From RPQJ01 sp963777725 (GTDB taxonomy: Bacteria; Pseudomonadota; Gammaproteobacteria; Steroidobacterales; Steroidobacteraceae), in contig CAVZRR010000026.1 of the NCBI GenBank assembly GCA_963777725.1, forward strand, positions 1 through 64,000: DNA of 64,000 nucleotides, read 5' to 3'. Of this stretch, positions 51,691 through 59,644 are shown piece after piece. The notes beneath the pieces are model-generated. The model saw only the letters and a list, made by a program, of their open reading frames with translations. It had not been told where the DNA came from and did not search any database. The position numbers and the translations under genes were made by a program. Position 1 is the stretch's first letter. Every line of letters starts with the position of its first letter.

Positions 51691-53610
51691 TCAGGTCCGG
51701 TCGCAGTCCGGCAGCAGCGCGTCGACCATCTGCTGCGTCGTCGGGTGGTAGCCCGGTCGCGCCTCGGCGTAGATCCGGCACCCGAGGGCGCGGCGCTCGG
51801 GGTTGCCCGCGAGTTCCTCGTACAGCCGCTTGACCATCTTGTGCCGGCCCGTGCCGACCAGGAATGACTCGAGTCGCGCGTCGGCGGGCCGGTAGTCGCT
51901 GCGCACCGCCAGCAGCAACCAGCTGCGCAGTACTTCGTAGTTGCCCGCCTCGGCGAGCGCGCCGTGTGCCGCGAGTTCCGCCAGCTGCTGATCCGTCAGG
52001 TCGTCGGGCAAGGTGTCGAGGAATCGCATCCATTGCTGCGGGCTCCAGGACTCCACGGGCAGCTCGCCGGTCTCGAGCCGTCCGGCGAGCCAGTCATCCC
52101 GCTGTTGCTCGACTGCAGCCAGCGCAGCGTCGCGCACCGTCGGCACGCCGCTCGGCAGGCCGGCGCCGTACAGCCACTGCCGAAGCTCGCGCTCGCCGAT
52201 TGCGTCCGGATGCCGCGCCAGCAGCTTTGCGCGCAGATACGCCTCGAACTCGGCGGTCGTCACCGTGCGAAAGCCGAAATCGCGGAAGTACCCGGCCAGG
52301 AACCCGTCTAACGCCGCACGCCCGACCCGCCACTCGACGAACTGCAGGAACAGGCTGCCTTTCTCGTAGGCGATGTTCGACAGCGCCTCGTCCGGATCCC
52401 GTCCGCGCAGGTCGAGCGCGAGCGCCGTGTCCGACGACTTGCCCGCGGCCATCAGGTCGGCAATCTCCTCGTCCAGGTACTGTCGCCCGAGCACCAGCTC
52501 CATCGCTGCGAGCCGCGAACCGAAGACGCCCTCGAGAATGCGGCGCTCGAGGTACGTCGTGACGCCCTCGTTCAACCAGAAATCGCCCCAGCCGGCATTG
52601 GTGACCAGGTTGCCGGACCACGAGTGCGCCATCTCGTGCGTGATCATCGACACGAGGCTGCGATCGCCCGCGATCACGGTCGGGCTGATGAACGACAGCC
52701 GCGGATTCTCCATGCCGCCCATCGGGAAGCTCGGCGGCATGATCAGCAGGTCGTAGCGATCCCAGCGGTAGGGACCGAAGAGCCGCTCTGCTGCGACCAG
52801 CATCGCCTCGAGGTCGGCAAACTCGTGCGCAGCCGCCGCGAGCACGGCCGGCTCGGCGAACACGCCGGTGCGCGGACCGAGTTCGCGGAACTCGAGATCG
52901 CCGACGGCGAGCGCAACGAGGTACGCAGGGATCGGCTGCGGCATCACGAAGTGGTGTTCGCCGGTGCCGGACGGTCGCGGATCGCGCGCGGCGCTCATCA
53001 CCGCCTGCAGCCCGGGCGGCGTGCGGATGCGCGCCTCGTAGGTGAAGCGAATGCCGGGGCTGTCCTGGACGGGGATCCAGCTGCGCGCGTGGACGGGCTG
53101 CGACTGCGTGTAGAGGAACGGCTGGGCGCGCCCCGCCGTCTGCTCGGGCGCAAGCCATTGCAGGGCCGTGGCGTCGGGCCCGGTCGAATATTCGACACGC
53201 ACGACTTGTCGTGCCGTCGCGCCGGTCGGAGCCGGCATGTCGATCTCGAGCGCGCGGCCGAGGATCGGATCGGGCGGCCCCAACCGATGCTCGAGCGGGG
53301 TGACGTCGCCCGCCGCGTCGCGCAAGCCCACGGACCGGATCTCGAGGCCGCGAGTGTCGAGCAGCAGTCGGTCGGCGGTGGGCGCGATCCGTTCGACGGT
53401 GAGGTCCACCGCGCCGCGCAGGCGATGCGCGCCGAAGTCCGTCTCGAGGTCGAGTGCCGCGTGACGCAGAACGTACTGCGACGGCTCCGCGTGCGAATGG
53501 GGATCCCGCGTCGCCGCAGCGGCGACCGCGGAGCAGCAGCCGAGCCAGGCGACCGCGATCGAAATGAGTGCGGCCGGCGCCGTCGCGCCGACCCGGTCAG
53601 CGTCCGCCAC
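51691..53610 (-). CDS. M1-family zinc metallopeptidase (LTA4H-like aminopeptidase)
   Basis: Secreted aminopeptidase of 639 residues. GTG 53610 gives a signal peptide (PAALISIAVAWLGCCSAVAA); the longer frame upstream runs inside the L,D-transpeptidase gene. The exopeptidase motif PMGGMENPRLSF and the zinc site HEMAHSWSGN with a downstream E in WLNEG (HExxH-x18-E) are intact. The C-terminal helical domain (RLYEELAGNPERRALGCRIYAEARPGY region) resembles leukotriene-A4 hydrolase-type M1 enzymes. Its GTG lies 13 bases upstream of the transpeptidase stop, so they are coupled. It likely degrades peptides in the periplasm. Confidence 0.9.
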   Translation of the reverse strand: MADADRVGATAPAALISIAVAWLGCCSAVAAAATRDPHSHAEPSQYVLRHAALDLETDFGAHRLRGAVDLTVERIAPTADRLLLDTRGLEIRSVGLRDAAGDVTPLEHRLGPPDPILGRALEIDMPAPTGATARQVVRVEYSTGPDATALQWLAPEQTAGRAQPFLYTQSQPVHARSWIPVQDSPGIRFTYEARIRTPPGLQAVMSAARDPRPSGTGEHHFVMPQPIPAYLVALAVGDLEFRELGPRTGVFAEPAVLAAAAHEFADLEAMLVAAERLFGPYRWDRYDLLIMPPSFPMGGMENPRLSFISPTVIAGDRSLVSMITHEMAHSWSGNLVTNAGWGDFWLNEGVTTYLERRILEGVFGSRLAAMELVLGRQYLDEEIADLMAAGKSSDTALALDLRGRDPDEALSNIAYEKGSLFLQFVEWRVGRAALDGFLAGYFRDFGFRTVTTAEFEAYLRAKLLARHPDAIGERELRQWLYGAGLPSGVPTVRDAALAAVEQQRDDWLAGRLETGELPVESWSPQQWMRFLDTLPDDLTDQQLAELAAHGALAEAGNYEVLRSWLLLAVRSDYRPADARLESFLVGTGRHKMVKRLYEELAGNPERRALGCRIYAEARPGYHPTTQQMVDALLPDCDRT

Positions 53611-54769
53611 GAACCGCCGCAGTGGGGGCGTCCTTGGGCGCCTCTTCCGTCTCGTCGCCGTCGCGACCGTCCCAGTTGGCGCCCTTGGGCAGCGTATTGG
53701 TGACCTGGCGCGCCGACGCGATGAACGATTCGAACGTGATGCCGCGCCTCGACACCGGCACCGCGATGCCGCGCGCATCCGTCACGACCTGCTTCGTGAC
53801 GTCCCAGTCGATCGCGCCGCCGTGCTGCTTGACGCGCTGGAAGATCTTGTCGGCGATCGCGTCGTTGTAGATCGCGTGCTCGGCATTCTTCGATTCGTCC
53901 AGAGTCTCCTCGTGCGGCGGGTAGGACTGCACGTAGAAGCTGCCGTCCTGCCACCGGTGCACGAGCGGCTGGTTGACGACGTTGACCTTGGTCCCGACCG
54001 GGATCATGTCGAACACGGTGACGACGTCCTCGGGGTACATGCGGATGCAGCCGTGGCTGGCGCGCAGGCCGACGCCCGCGGGCTTGTTGGTGCCGTGGAT
54101 CAGGTAACTTGGCCAGCCGAGGTTCATCGCTCGATTGCCGAGCGGATTGTCGGGACCCGGCGGCACGCGGGCCGGCAGCGGGTCACCCTCGGCCGCGTGT
54201 TCCTTGCGCACCGAGGCCGGCGGCGTCCAGTAAGGATCCTTGCGCTTCGAGACGATCTTCGTCTTGCCGATCGGCGTGGCCCAGCCCACCTTGCCGATCC
54301 CGATCGGATAAGTGATGACGACTCGCTGGCCGTCCTTGTCCGGTTTCGGGAAGTAGAAGAACCGCAGCGCCGCGACGTTGATCACGACCCCCTCGGGCGG
54401 TGCGTCGGGCAGCACGAACTGCGTGGGCAGGACGATGCGCGTGCCCTCCCCCGGCAACCACGGGTCCACGCCCGGGTTCGCCCGGGCGACCTCGTCGAAG
54501 CCCAGGTTGAAGCGCCGCGCGATGTCGGGAATCGTGTCTTCGTAGCGGGCGTAGGTCACCTGCAGCTCGCCCACGACGCCGGTGGTCTCCGGATCGAACG
54601 GGAAGGTGTGCGTCGCCAGCGGCTCCTGGACCGGCGGCGGCGGCGGTGGCGGCGGCGGCTCAGGCTCGCGCGGCACGAACAGGCTGCACCCACCGAGTGC
54701 CAGCAGTACCGCAAGGGAACCTGCGCGGCGGACCACCGGTCCGGCGCCGTCGTATCGATGTCTGGTCAT
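53597..54769 (-). CDS. L,D-transpeptidase lipoprotein (YkuD domain with LysM)
   Basis: Periplasmic enzyme of 390 residues for peptidoglycan cross-linking or lipoprotein attachment. Lipobox LALGGC follows a hydrophobic segment, then a run of nine or more Pro. A LysM-like part follows (YEDTIPDIARRFNLGFDEVA and WLPGEGTRIVLP). The YkuD domain has HGTNKPAGVGLRASHGCIRM with the catalytic Cys and His. It is of the ErfK/YbiS/YnhG type. ATG 54769 starts directly before the signal sequence; the longer upstream frame is not secreted. The stop overlaps the following M1 peptidase start. A C-terminal Asp/Glu-rich tail is present. Confidence 0.92.
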   Translation of the reverse strand: MTRHRYDGAGPVVRRAGSLAVLLALGGCSLFVPREPEPPPPPPPPPVQEPLATHTFPFDPETTGVVGELQVTYARYEDTIPDIARRFNLGFDEVARANPGVDPWLPGEGTRIVLPTQFVLPDAPPEGVVINVAALRFFYFPKPDKDGQRVVITYPIGIGKVGWATPIGKTKIVSKRKDPYWTPPASVRKEHAAEGDPLPARVPPGPDNPLGNRAMNLGWPSYLIHGTNKPAGVGLRASHGCIRMYPEDVVTVFDMIPVGTKVNVVNQPLVHRWQDGSFYVQSYPPHEETLDESKNAEHAIYNDAIADKIFQRVKQHGGAIDWDVTKQVVTDARGIAVPVSRRGITFESFIASARQVTNTLPKGANWDGRDGDETEEAPKDAPTAAVRGGR

Positions 54770-54803
54770 TGGCACCTCCAGCGGATTCCCCGCCCGGATC
54801 GTG

Positions 54804-55307
54804 TCACAGCAGAGCCGGCCGGTTGGGCAGCTCGTTCTCGTCCCGTTGCCCGGGACGCTGTGGGAAATGTGTCGCGATGATTTGCCCGACCCGCCGCACC
54901 CCGGCGACGAGGCCCTCGGGATACCGGCCGGAGCGGAACTCGGCGTCGATATGCTCGCATACCGCAGCCCATTCGGCAGCCCCGACGCGGTCGTTGTACC
55001 CGCGGTCGGCCACGATCTCGACATCGTGGTCGGCGAGCAGCACGTAAATCAAGACCCCGTTGTTCGCCTCGGTGTCCCAGACCCCCAGGGCCGCAAAAAC
55101 CTCGAGTGCTCGCTCGCGCGGCGTCTTGCCTCGCCACACCTCGCCGGGCTCGAGCGAACTCTCGATCGCGATGCGGATCTCGCCGGCGTGCCATCGCTCC
55201 GACTCGTCGACGGCGGCCTCGATCTGCAGCAGCCCGGACTGCGGAAACGCGCGCAGCAGCGCCCGGCGGGTTGCAAACAGGTGTCGGAACCAGCGCCCGG
55301 TATCCAT
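54804..55307 (-). CDS. TPM-domain protein (YgcG/DUF family), soluble form
   Basis: Protein of 167 residues with a TPM-phosphatase-type fold. The segment LQIEAAVDESERWHAGEIRI begins the domain, WDTEANNGVLIYVLLADHDVEIVADRGYND is its core in two strands, and AAEWAAVCEHIDAEFRSGRY with GLVAGVRRVGQII ends it. There is no signal peptide or obvious helix, unlike the larger TPM protein beside it. ATG 55307 is five bases before that gene's stop region (gap of four bases). The pair with lemA is common and is thought to act at the membrane or in repair, but the function is not known. The N-terminal helix FATRRALLRAF is basic. Confidence 0.8.
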   Translation of the reverse strand: MDTGRWFRHLFATRRALLRAFPQSGLLQIEAAVDESERWHAGEIRIAIESSLEPGEVWRGKTPRERALEVFAALGVWDTEANNGVLIYVLLADHDVEIVADRGYNDRVGAAEWAAVCEHIDAEFRSGRYPEGLVAGVRRVGQIIATHFPQRPGQRDENELPNRPALL

Positions 55308-55311
55308 CGGC

Positions 55312-56238
55312 TCACCAGCGCCCCGAGGCGCCGCCGCCTCCAAAACCGCCACCACCGCCGCTCCAGCCGCCACCGAAACCGCCACCACCGCCGCCAAATC
55401 CGCCCGGGTGACCCCAGCCGCCGCCGTGACGCCGGCTGTACCAGCCGTTGCCGCCGGCTCCGCCGCCGCCACCACCGAGACCGCCGAGCAACACCAGGAT
55501 GAACGCGAAGATGCCGACGCCGATGGCGAAGCCGAGGATGCCGACCAGGACCCAGGTCAGGAAACCGAGCAGGCCGCCCGTCGCGAGCGCGCCGCCGACA
55601 CGTCCCAGCATGCGCCGCAGCGCCGCGCCGCCAGCCATCGCGAACACGAACAGGAAGGGCAGCACCTGGAACAGGCCCGGCACGCCCTGCGCCGGCGAGC
55701 GCGCTTGCGGCTCGGGCAGGGGCTCGCCCTCGATGACCCGCAGCATGCGGTCGACGCCGGTGGCGATTCCTCCGGCGAAATCGCCGCGACGGAACTGCGG
55801 GACGATGTCTTCCTCGATGATCCGGTTCGCGGTTGCGTCGGGCAATGCGCCCTCGAGGCCGTAACCCACCTCGATCCGCACCCGCCGATCCTCCAGTGCG
55901 ACCAGCAGGATCGCACCGTCATCGACGCCGCCGCGGCCGATCTTCCAGGCCTCGGCGACGCGGATCGCGTACTGCTCGATTTCCTCGGGCTGCGTCGTCG
56001 GGACGATCAGCACGGCGACCTGGCTGCCTTGCGCGCTCTCGAACGCCCTCAGCTTCGCGTCGAGCGCCGCGGACTGGTCCGGCGTCAGCGCTCCGGCAAG
56101 ATCGGTGACCGGGGAGGACAGCTGCGGAACGGCCACCAGCGCCTGCGTGAACGCAGGGCCGCACACGAGCGCACCGACGGCGCACGACAGCGCCGCGAGC
56201 AATCGCAACCCGGGTCGACCCGACGCGATCAATGGCAT
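55312..56238 (-). CDS. TPM-domain membrane protein with Gly-rich tail (YgcG-like)
   Basis: Protein of 308 residues with signal peptide (residues 1-32), a periplasmic TPM domain (SPVTDLAGALTPDQSAALDA, VAVLIVPTTQPEEIEQYAIR, GVDDGAILLVALEDRRVRIE) and membrane helices (FQVLPFLFVFAMAGG and WVLVGILGFAIGVGIFAFIL). It ends in a long Gly/Trp/Ser-rich tail (GGGGGGFGGGWSGGGGGFGG). This matches YgcG-type proteins, often coupled to LemA. It is 34 bases after lemA and four bases before the smaller TPM gene. A Gly-rich tail after a TPM domain is typical of the family. Confidence 0.9.
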   Translation of the reverse strand: MPLIASGRPGLRLLAALSCAVGALVCGPAFTQALVAVPQLSSPVTDLAGALTPDQSAALDAKLRAFESAQGSQVAVLIVPTTQPEEIEQYAIRVAEAWKIGRGGVDDGAILLVALEDRRVRIEVGYGLEGALPDATANRIIEEDIVPQFRRGDFAGGIATGVDRMLRVIEGEPLPEPQARSPAQGVPGLFQVLPFLFVFAMAGGAALRRMLGRVGGALATGGLLGFLTWVLVGILGFAIGVGIFAFILVLLGGLGGGGGGAGGNGWYSRRHGGGWGHPGGFGGGGGGFGGGWSGGGGGFGGGGASGRW

Positions 56239-56272
56239 GTCCGGGCCGCCGCCGCGACGGCGCGAGCGCCCC

Positions 56273-56918
56273 TCACCCGCCGGCGGGCGCGGGCGCCGGC
56301 TCGGCCGCTGCCGGCGGTTGCCCTGCGGGTGCCGGGGTGCTGGAGAAGTCGACCGTCGGCGGCGTCGCGATGGCGGCCTCGTTCTCGACGGTGAAATTCG
56401 GCTTCACGTCGTAGCCGAACACCATCGCCGTCAGGTTCGTCGGGAACCTGCGCACCGTGACGTTGAAGTCCTGCACCGCCTGGATGTAGCGGTTGCGCGC
56501 CACGGTGATGCGATTCTCGGTGCCCTCGAGCTGCGCCTGCAGGTCGCGGAAATTCTGGTCGGACTTGAGTTCAGGGTAGCGCTCGACGACGACCATCAGC
56601 CGCGACAGCGCACTCGACAGCTCGCCCTGCGCCGCCTGGAACTGCTTGAGCGACTCGGGGTTGTTGGCGTCGACAGTTGACCTGCGTGGCCCTGGCGCGA
56701 GCCTCGGTCACGCCGACGAGCACCGCCTGCTCCTGCGCGGCGAAGCCCTTGACGGTGGCGACCAGGTTCGGGATCAGGTCCGCGCGACGCTGGTACTGGT
56801 TGACGACTTCGGACCAGGCCGACTTCACCGCCTCGTCCTGCACCTGCAGCGTGTTGTAGCCGCAGGCCGACAGAAACAGGCTCGCGACCGCGATCGCAGC
56901 CACCTTCAACATGTGCAT
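56273..56918 (-). pseudogene. lemA: LemA family protein, one frameshift
   Basis: Membrane-anchored helical protein, about 214 residues if intact. ATG 56918 has GGAAGGAGA seven bases upstream. The N-terminus reads MHMLKVAAIAVASLFLSACG with a lipobox, then LQVQDEAVKSAWSEVVNQYQ and RRADLIPNLVATVKGFAAQE. The frame changes near 56680 (after ARATQVN). It continues with NNPESLKQFQAAQGELSSAL and RLMVVVERYPELKSDQNFRD in the frame ending 56273. A Pro/Ala-rich tail closes the protein. LemA proteins with TPM partners are widespread; the function is unknown. An extra T at 56680-56682 region is the simplest error. Confidence 0.85.
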
Positions 56919-56979
56919 TTCAATGTCTCCTTCCGGCGCTTTCCATGGGCTCGCCCGAGCGACCCGGAGTATAGAGGAA

Positions 56980-57720
56980 TCAGGCCCGGCCGATACGCAG
57001 GTGGATCGGCCAGCGCAGGCGGCGCGCCTTGCCGTCCGGCCACTCGGCGGCCAGCCGTGGCGCGAGTGCCGGCAGCGGATCCTCGCCGCGCTGGTCCTTG
57101 TAGCGTTGCACGGCCGACCACGTGGCGAGGTAGCCCATGACCTGCTGCAGCTCCCAGTCGGTCTCGAGCGCGAACGGCGGCGCGGATTCCTCACGCCACG
57201 GGAACGGCAGCGTGCGATAGGCCTCGTCCACGAAGCGTCGCTCGGACGGCCAGTACGGGCCGACCACCGCCGAGTAGAACTGGTCGATGACCGCATCCAC
57301 TCGCGGATCGACGCGGAACTTCTCGTAGGTCCAGAGCGCAACCACGCCGTCCGGCACCAGCACGCGGCGGCACTCGGCATGGAAGCGATCGAAGTCGAAC
57401 CAGTGAGCCGCCTGCGCGGCCGCGACCAGTGACACGCTGCGATCGCGCAACGGCAGCTGCTCCGACAGGCCCGCTGCATAATGGACGCGCGCATGGGCCT
57501 GCGCGCGCTCGAGCTGGCTCCAGCTGCCATCGACCGCCAGCACGGTTTCGAAGTGCTCCGCCAGCGCAACGGCCGCCTGGCCATTGCCGGTCGCGCAATC
57601 GATCGCGACTCGCCGGTCCGGTGCAAGCGATGCGACGTAGCGGATCAGCGCGGCCGGGTACTCCGGGCGATAGCGGCGATAGGCGGCGGACTGGCTCGAG
57701 AAGTGATCCTTGAACGCCAT
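56980..57720 (-). CDS. Class I SAM-dependent methyltransferase
   Basis: Protein of 246 residues. The SAM site is CATGNGQAAVALAEHF followed by VLAVDGSWSQLERAQ, then AEQ-like GLSEQLPLRDRSVSLVAAAQ and HWFDFDRFHAECRRVL. The N-terminal FSSQSAAYRRYRPEYP is typical of trans-aconitate/CRG1-like methyltransferases in the class. The VVALWTYEKFRVDPRVDAVI segment forms the C-terminal cap. The substrate cannot be named. It is divergent from the DUF2721 gene by 84 bases and downstream of nothing on its strand that suggests an operon. Confidence 0.85.
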   Translation of the reverse strand: MAFKDHFSSQSAAYRRYRPEYPAALIRYVASLAPDRRVAIDCATGNGQAAVALAEHFETVLAVDGSWSQLERAQAHARVHYAAGLSEQLPLRDRSVSLVAAAQAAHWFDFDRFHAECRRVLVPDGVVALWTYEKFRVDPRVDAVIDQFYSAVVGPYWPSERRFVDEAYRTLPFPWREESAPPFALETDWELQQVMGYLATWSAVQRYKDQRGEDPLPALAPRLAAEWPDGKARRLRWPIHLRIGRA

Positions 57721-57804
57721 GCGTCGTCCCCCTGCGGCCGCATGTTGCGCGACGCGCTTGCGCGAGGCAACGAGCCCGCAGGCGCTGCACTACAATGCGC
57801 GCCC

Positions 57805-58242
57805 ATGGACGGAATCGAAGTCGTCGACATCGCGCACGCCATCGACCTCGCGGTGGCGCCCGTCTTCCTGCTCTCGGGCATCGGGGTGCTGCTCGGCGTG
57901 CTGACGAACCGGCTCGCCCGCATCGTCGACCGGGCGCGCAAGGTCGAGGAAAGCCTGCGTCAGGCGACCGTTGCAGCCCCCGACGACGGACGCGAACAGC
58001 TGCGCGTCGCCGCCCGCCGGGCGAAGTTCATCAACGTCTCGATCACGTTGGGCACGATCGCGGCGCTGCTGGTCGCGCTGGTCGTCGCCGTGCTGTTTGC
58101 CAGCACGTTCGTGCCGCTCAACCTGGCGGGTCCGGTCGCGGTGCTGTTCGTGCTGGCCATGGCGGCGCTGGTCGGCGCGCTGCTCAGCTTCCTGCTCGAG
58201 GTGCGCATCGCGATCGCGGCGCTGCGCATCGGCAGCCCGTGA
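57805..58242 (+). CDS. DUF2721 family membrane protein
   Basis: Protein of 145 residues with an N-terminal helix (HAIDLAVAPVFLLSGIGVLL), the conserved segment LTNRLARIVDRARKVEESLR, and two C-terminal helices (ITLGTIAALLVALVVAVLF and LAGPVAVLFVLAMAALVGAL). This is the DUF2721 pattern, of unknown function. ATG 57805 is the family start; TACAAT at 57791-57796 upstream could be a -10 box giving a very short leader. It is followed by the strong bidirectional hairpin at 58256. Confidence 0.85.
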   Translation: MDGIEVVDIAHAIDLAVAPVFLLSGIGVLLGVLTNRLARIVDRARKVEESLRQATVAAPDDGREQLRVAARRAKFINVSITLGTIAALLVALVVAVLFASTFVPLNLAGPVAVLFVLAMAALVGALLSFLLEVRIAIAALRIGSP

Positions 58243-58255
58243 GCGCAAAGAAAAA

Positions 58256-58280
58256 GACCCCGGGTTTGTGGCCCGGGGTC
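58256..58280 (-). terminator. Intrinsic terminator
   Basis: A perfect 9-base stem, GACCCCGGG at 58256-58264 with CCCGGGGTC at 58272-58280, around a 7-base loop. On the minus strand it is followed by TCTTTTTCTTT, so it ends the minus-strand gene at 58340-58540. It may also slow plus-strand transcription after DUF2721, but there is no T-run on that side. Confidence 0.85.
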
Positions 58281-58339
58281 GAGTAGCGGACTCTGGTCGA
58301 AGGGAAGGGAAGAGTCCGCCAGGGGATCGGTTCGTGAGG

Positions 58340-58540
58340 TCAGTGCAGTCGCGACCACTGCAGCACTTTCACCTCGCGCGGCGGACGGCCCATGTTGCGG
58401 GCGATGATGTGCGCGGCCTCCCGCAACTCGCGCCCGCTCCGGCTCGGCTGGGCGTCGAGCTCGACGACGCCGCGATATTCCTGCAGGCCACGAGGCTCGG
58501 GCTGGTCGACGAGAAAATGCGCGTAGTACTTGATGGCCAT
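58340..58540 (-). CDS. Small conserved-looking hypothetical protein (66 residues)
   Basis: Protein of 66 residues beginning MAIKYYAHFLVDQPEPRGLQ, then YRGVVELDAQPSRSGREL and a helix EAAHIIARNMGRPPREVKVL. No family is recognised. ATG 58540 is preferred to the longer frame that starts at 58627 inside greB, because the longer leader is Cys/Arg-rich and unlike a protein start. It ends before a strong intrinsic terminator. It is divergent from greB with an 85-base gap. Mixed alpha/beta, probably cytoplasmic. Confidence 0.65.
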   Translation of the reverse strand: MAIKYYAHFLVDQPEPRGLQEYRGVVELDAQPSRSGRELREAAHIIARNMGRPPREVKVLQWSRLH

Positions 58541-58625
58541 GGACCGCGAAACTACTGATGACGGCACCTCGCTTCCGTGACGGCACGCACACTCCTTCCG
58601 GCCGACCCGGGGAGATTCCGGAACC

Positions 58626-59141
58626 ATGACGCGTTACCGCCGGCCGGAGCCTGCGGGCTCCAAGTACGCCACCGCCGAGGGTGCGCGCCGGCTGCGCGAG
58701 GAACTCGACTACCTGTGGCGCGTGCATCGTCCACAGGTCACGCGGGCCGTTGCGGAGGCGGCGGCCCAGGGCGATCGCTCCGAGAACGCCGAGTACATCT
58801 ACGGCAAGAAGCAGCTGCGCGAGATCGACCGCCGCGTGCGCTACCTGCGCAAGCGACTGGACGGACTGGTGGTCGTGAACCGGCCACCGGACGACCGCAG
58901 TCGCGTCTTTTTCGGCGCGTGGGTCCGTGTCGAGGACGAGGAAGGGCACGAGACCGAGTTCCGCATCGTCGGGCCGGACGAGATCGATCCGGCGCGCCAG
59001 CACGTCAGCATGGATTCCCCGCTGGCCCGCGCATTGATGGGCCGGCGCCGGGACGACGAGGTGACCGCGGAGGTGCCGGGAGGCCGGCGGACGTTCGTGG
59101 TGACGGAAGTCAGGTACGAGGAGGGAGGGGATGGGGGATAG
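58626..59141 (+). CDS. greB: Transcription elongation factor GreB
   Basis: Protein of 171 residues that rescues backtracked RNA polymerase by transcript cleavage. The N-terminal coiled coil reads GARRLREELDYLWRVHRPQV, AVAEAAAQGDRSENAEYIYG (acidic tip D and E) and KKQLREIDRRVRYLRKRLDG. The C-terminal FKBP-like domain has EFRIVGPDEID and SMDSPLARALMGRR. The GreB-specific Arg-rich coil favours greB over greA. The last residues (EEGGDGG) and the TAG stop are encoded by the GGGGATA repeat that follows, so the tail may vary. Confidence 0.95.
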   Translation: MTRYRRPEPAGSKYATAEGARRLREELDYLWRVHRPQVTRAVAEAAAQGDRSENAEYIYGKKQLREIDRRVRYLRKRLDGLVVVNRPPDDRSRVFFGAWVRVEDEEGHETEFRIVGPDEIDPARQHVSMDSPLARALMGRRRDDEVTAEVPGGRRTFVVTEVRYEEGGDGG

Positions 59142-59228
59142 GGGATGGGGGATAGTCGGAAGTGGCGACTGAACGCGCGGCGGCACCTTCTTACTATCCC
59201 CTATCCCCTATCCCCTATCCCCTATCCT
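59125..59228. repeat. Inverted pair of GGGGATA heptamer arrays
   Basis: The left array (59125-59155) repeats GGGGATA/GGGGATG on the plus strand. The right array (59194-59228) has five units of CTATCCC, its complement. The 38-base spacer holds no gene. The left array supplies the C-terminus and stop of greB, the right one those of the GFA-like gene on the other strand. Both arms are G-quadruplex candidates on opposite strands and can also pair into a long hairpin. Confidence 0.9.
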
Positions 59229-59644
59229 CCATCCCCTTCCCCCGGCTCCACCTTCGGCAACGTGCCGCCATCCCAATGGATCCAGCCGGCACGACTGTTC
59301 CAGTACGCATGGGCCGCCGGCTCGAGTCCGGCCGCGGAATCGAGGCTCGCGAGCGTGACGTGGATTTCGCCGGGCCAGCGGCTGGACTGGAAGAAGAGCG
59401 GCGAGCCACAGCGGCTGCAGAAGCTGCGCATCGCCGCAGCCGAAGACGGGTAGCGCGCGAGAGCTTCGGCACCGGACTGCAGCACGAAACCCGTCTCGCT
59501 CGCCCCGACCCAGGTGACGAAGCCGGCGCCTTGGGCGCGCCGGCACATCGAACAGTGGCAATGAGCGACCCAGAGCGGTGGCAGGCCGATGCTGAAGCGC
59601 ACCGCGCCGCAGAGGCAACCGCCCTCGACGCGCCCGTCGGTCAC
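59222..59644 (-). CDS. GFA/CENP-V-domain protein (glutathione-dependent formaldehyde-activating family)
   Basis: Zinc-binding protein of 140 residues. Cysteine motifs are GGCLCGAVRF, HCHCSMCRRAQG and FCSRCGSPLFF, which build the GFA fold, followed by HVTLASLDSAAG. The family carries glutathione-related activities, but most members are uncharacterised. GTG 59644 overlaps the homospermidine synthase stop (GTGA), so they are coupled. The C-terminus (EPGEGDGG) and stop lie in the heptamer array at 59194-59228. Confidence 0.85.
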   Translation of the reverse strand: MTDGRVEGGCLCGAVRFSIGLPPLWVAHCHCSMCRRAQGAGFVTWVGASETGFVLQSGAEALARYPSSAAAMRSFCSRCGSPLFFQSSRWPGEIHVTLASLDSAAGLEPAAHAYWNSRAGWIHWDGGTLPKVEPGEGDGG

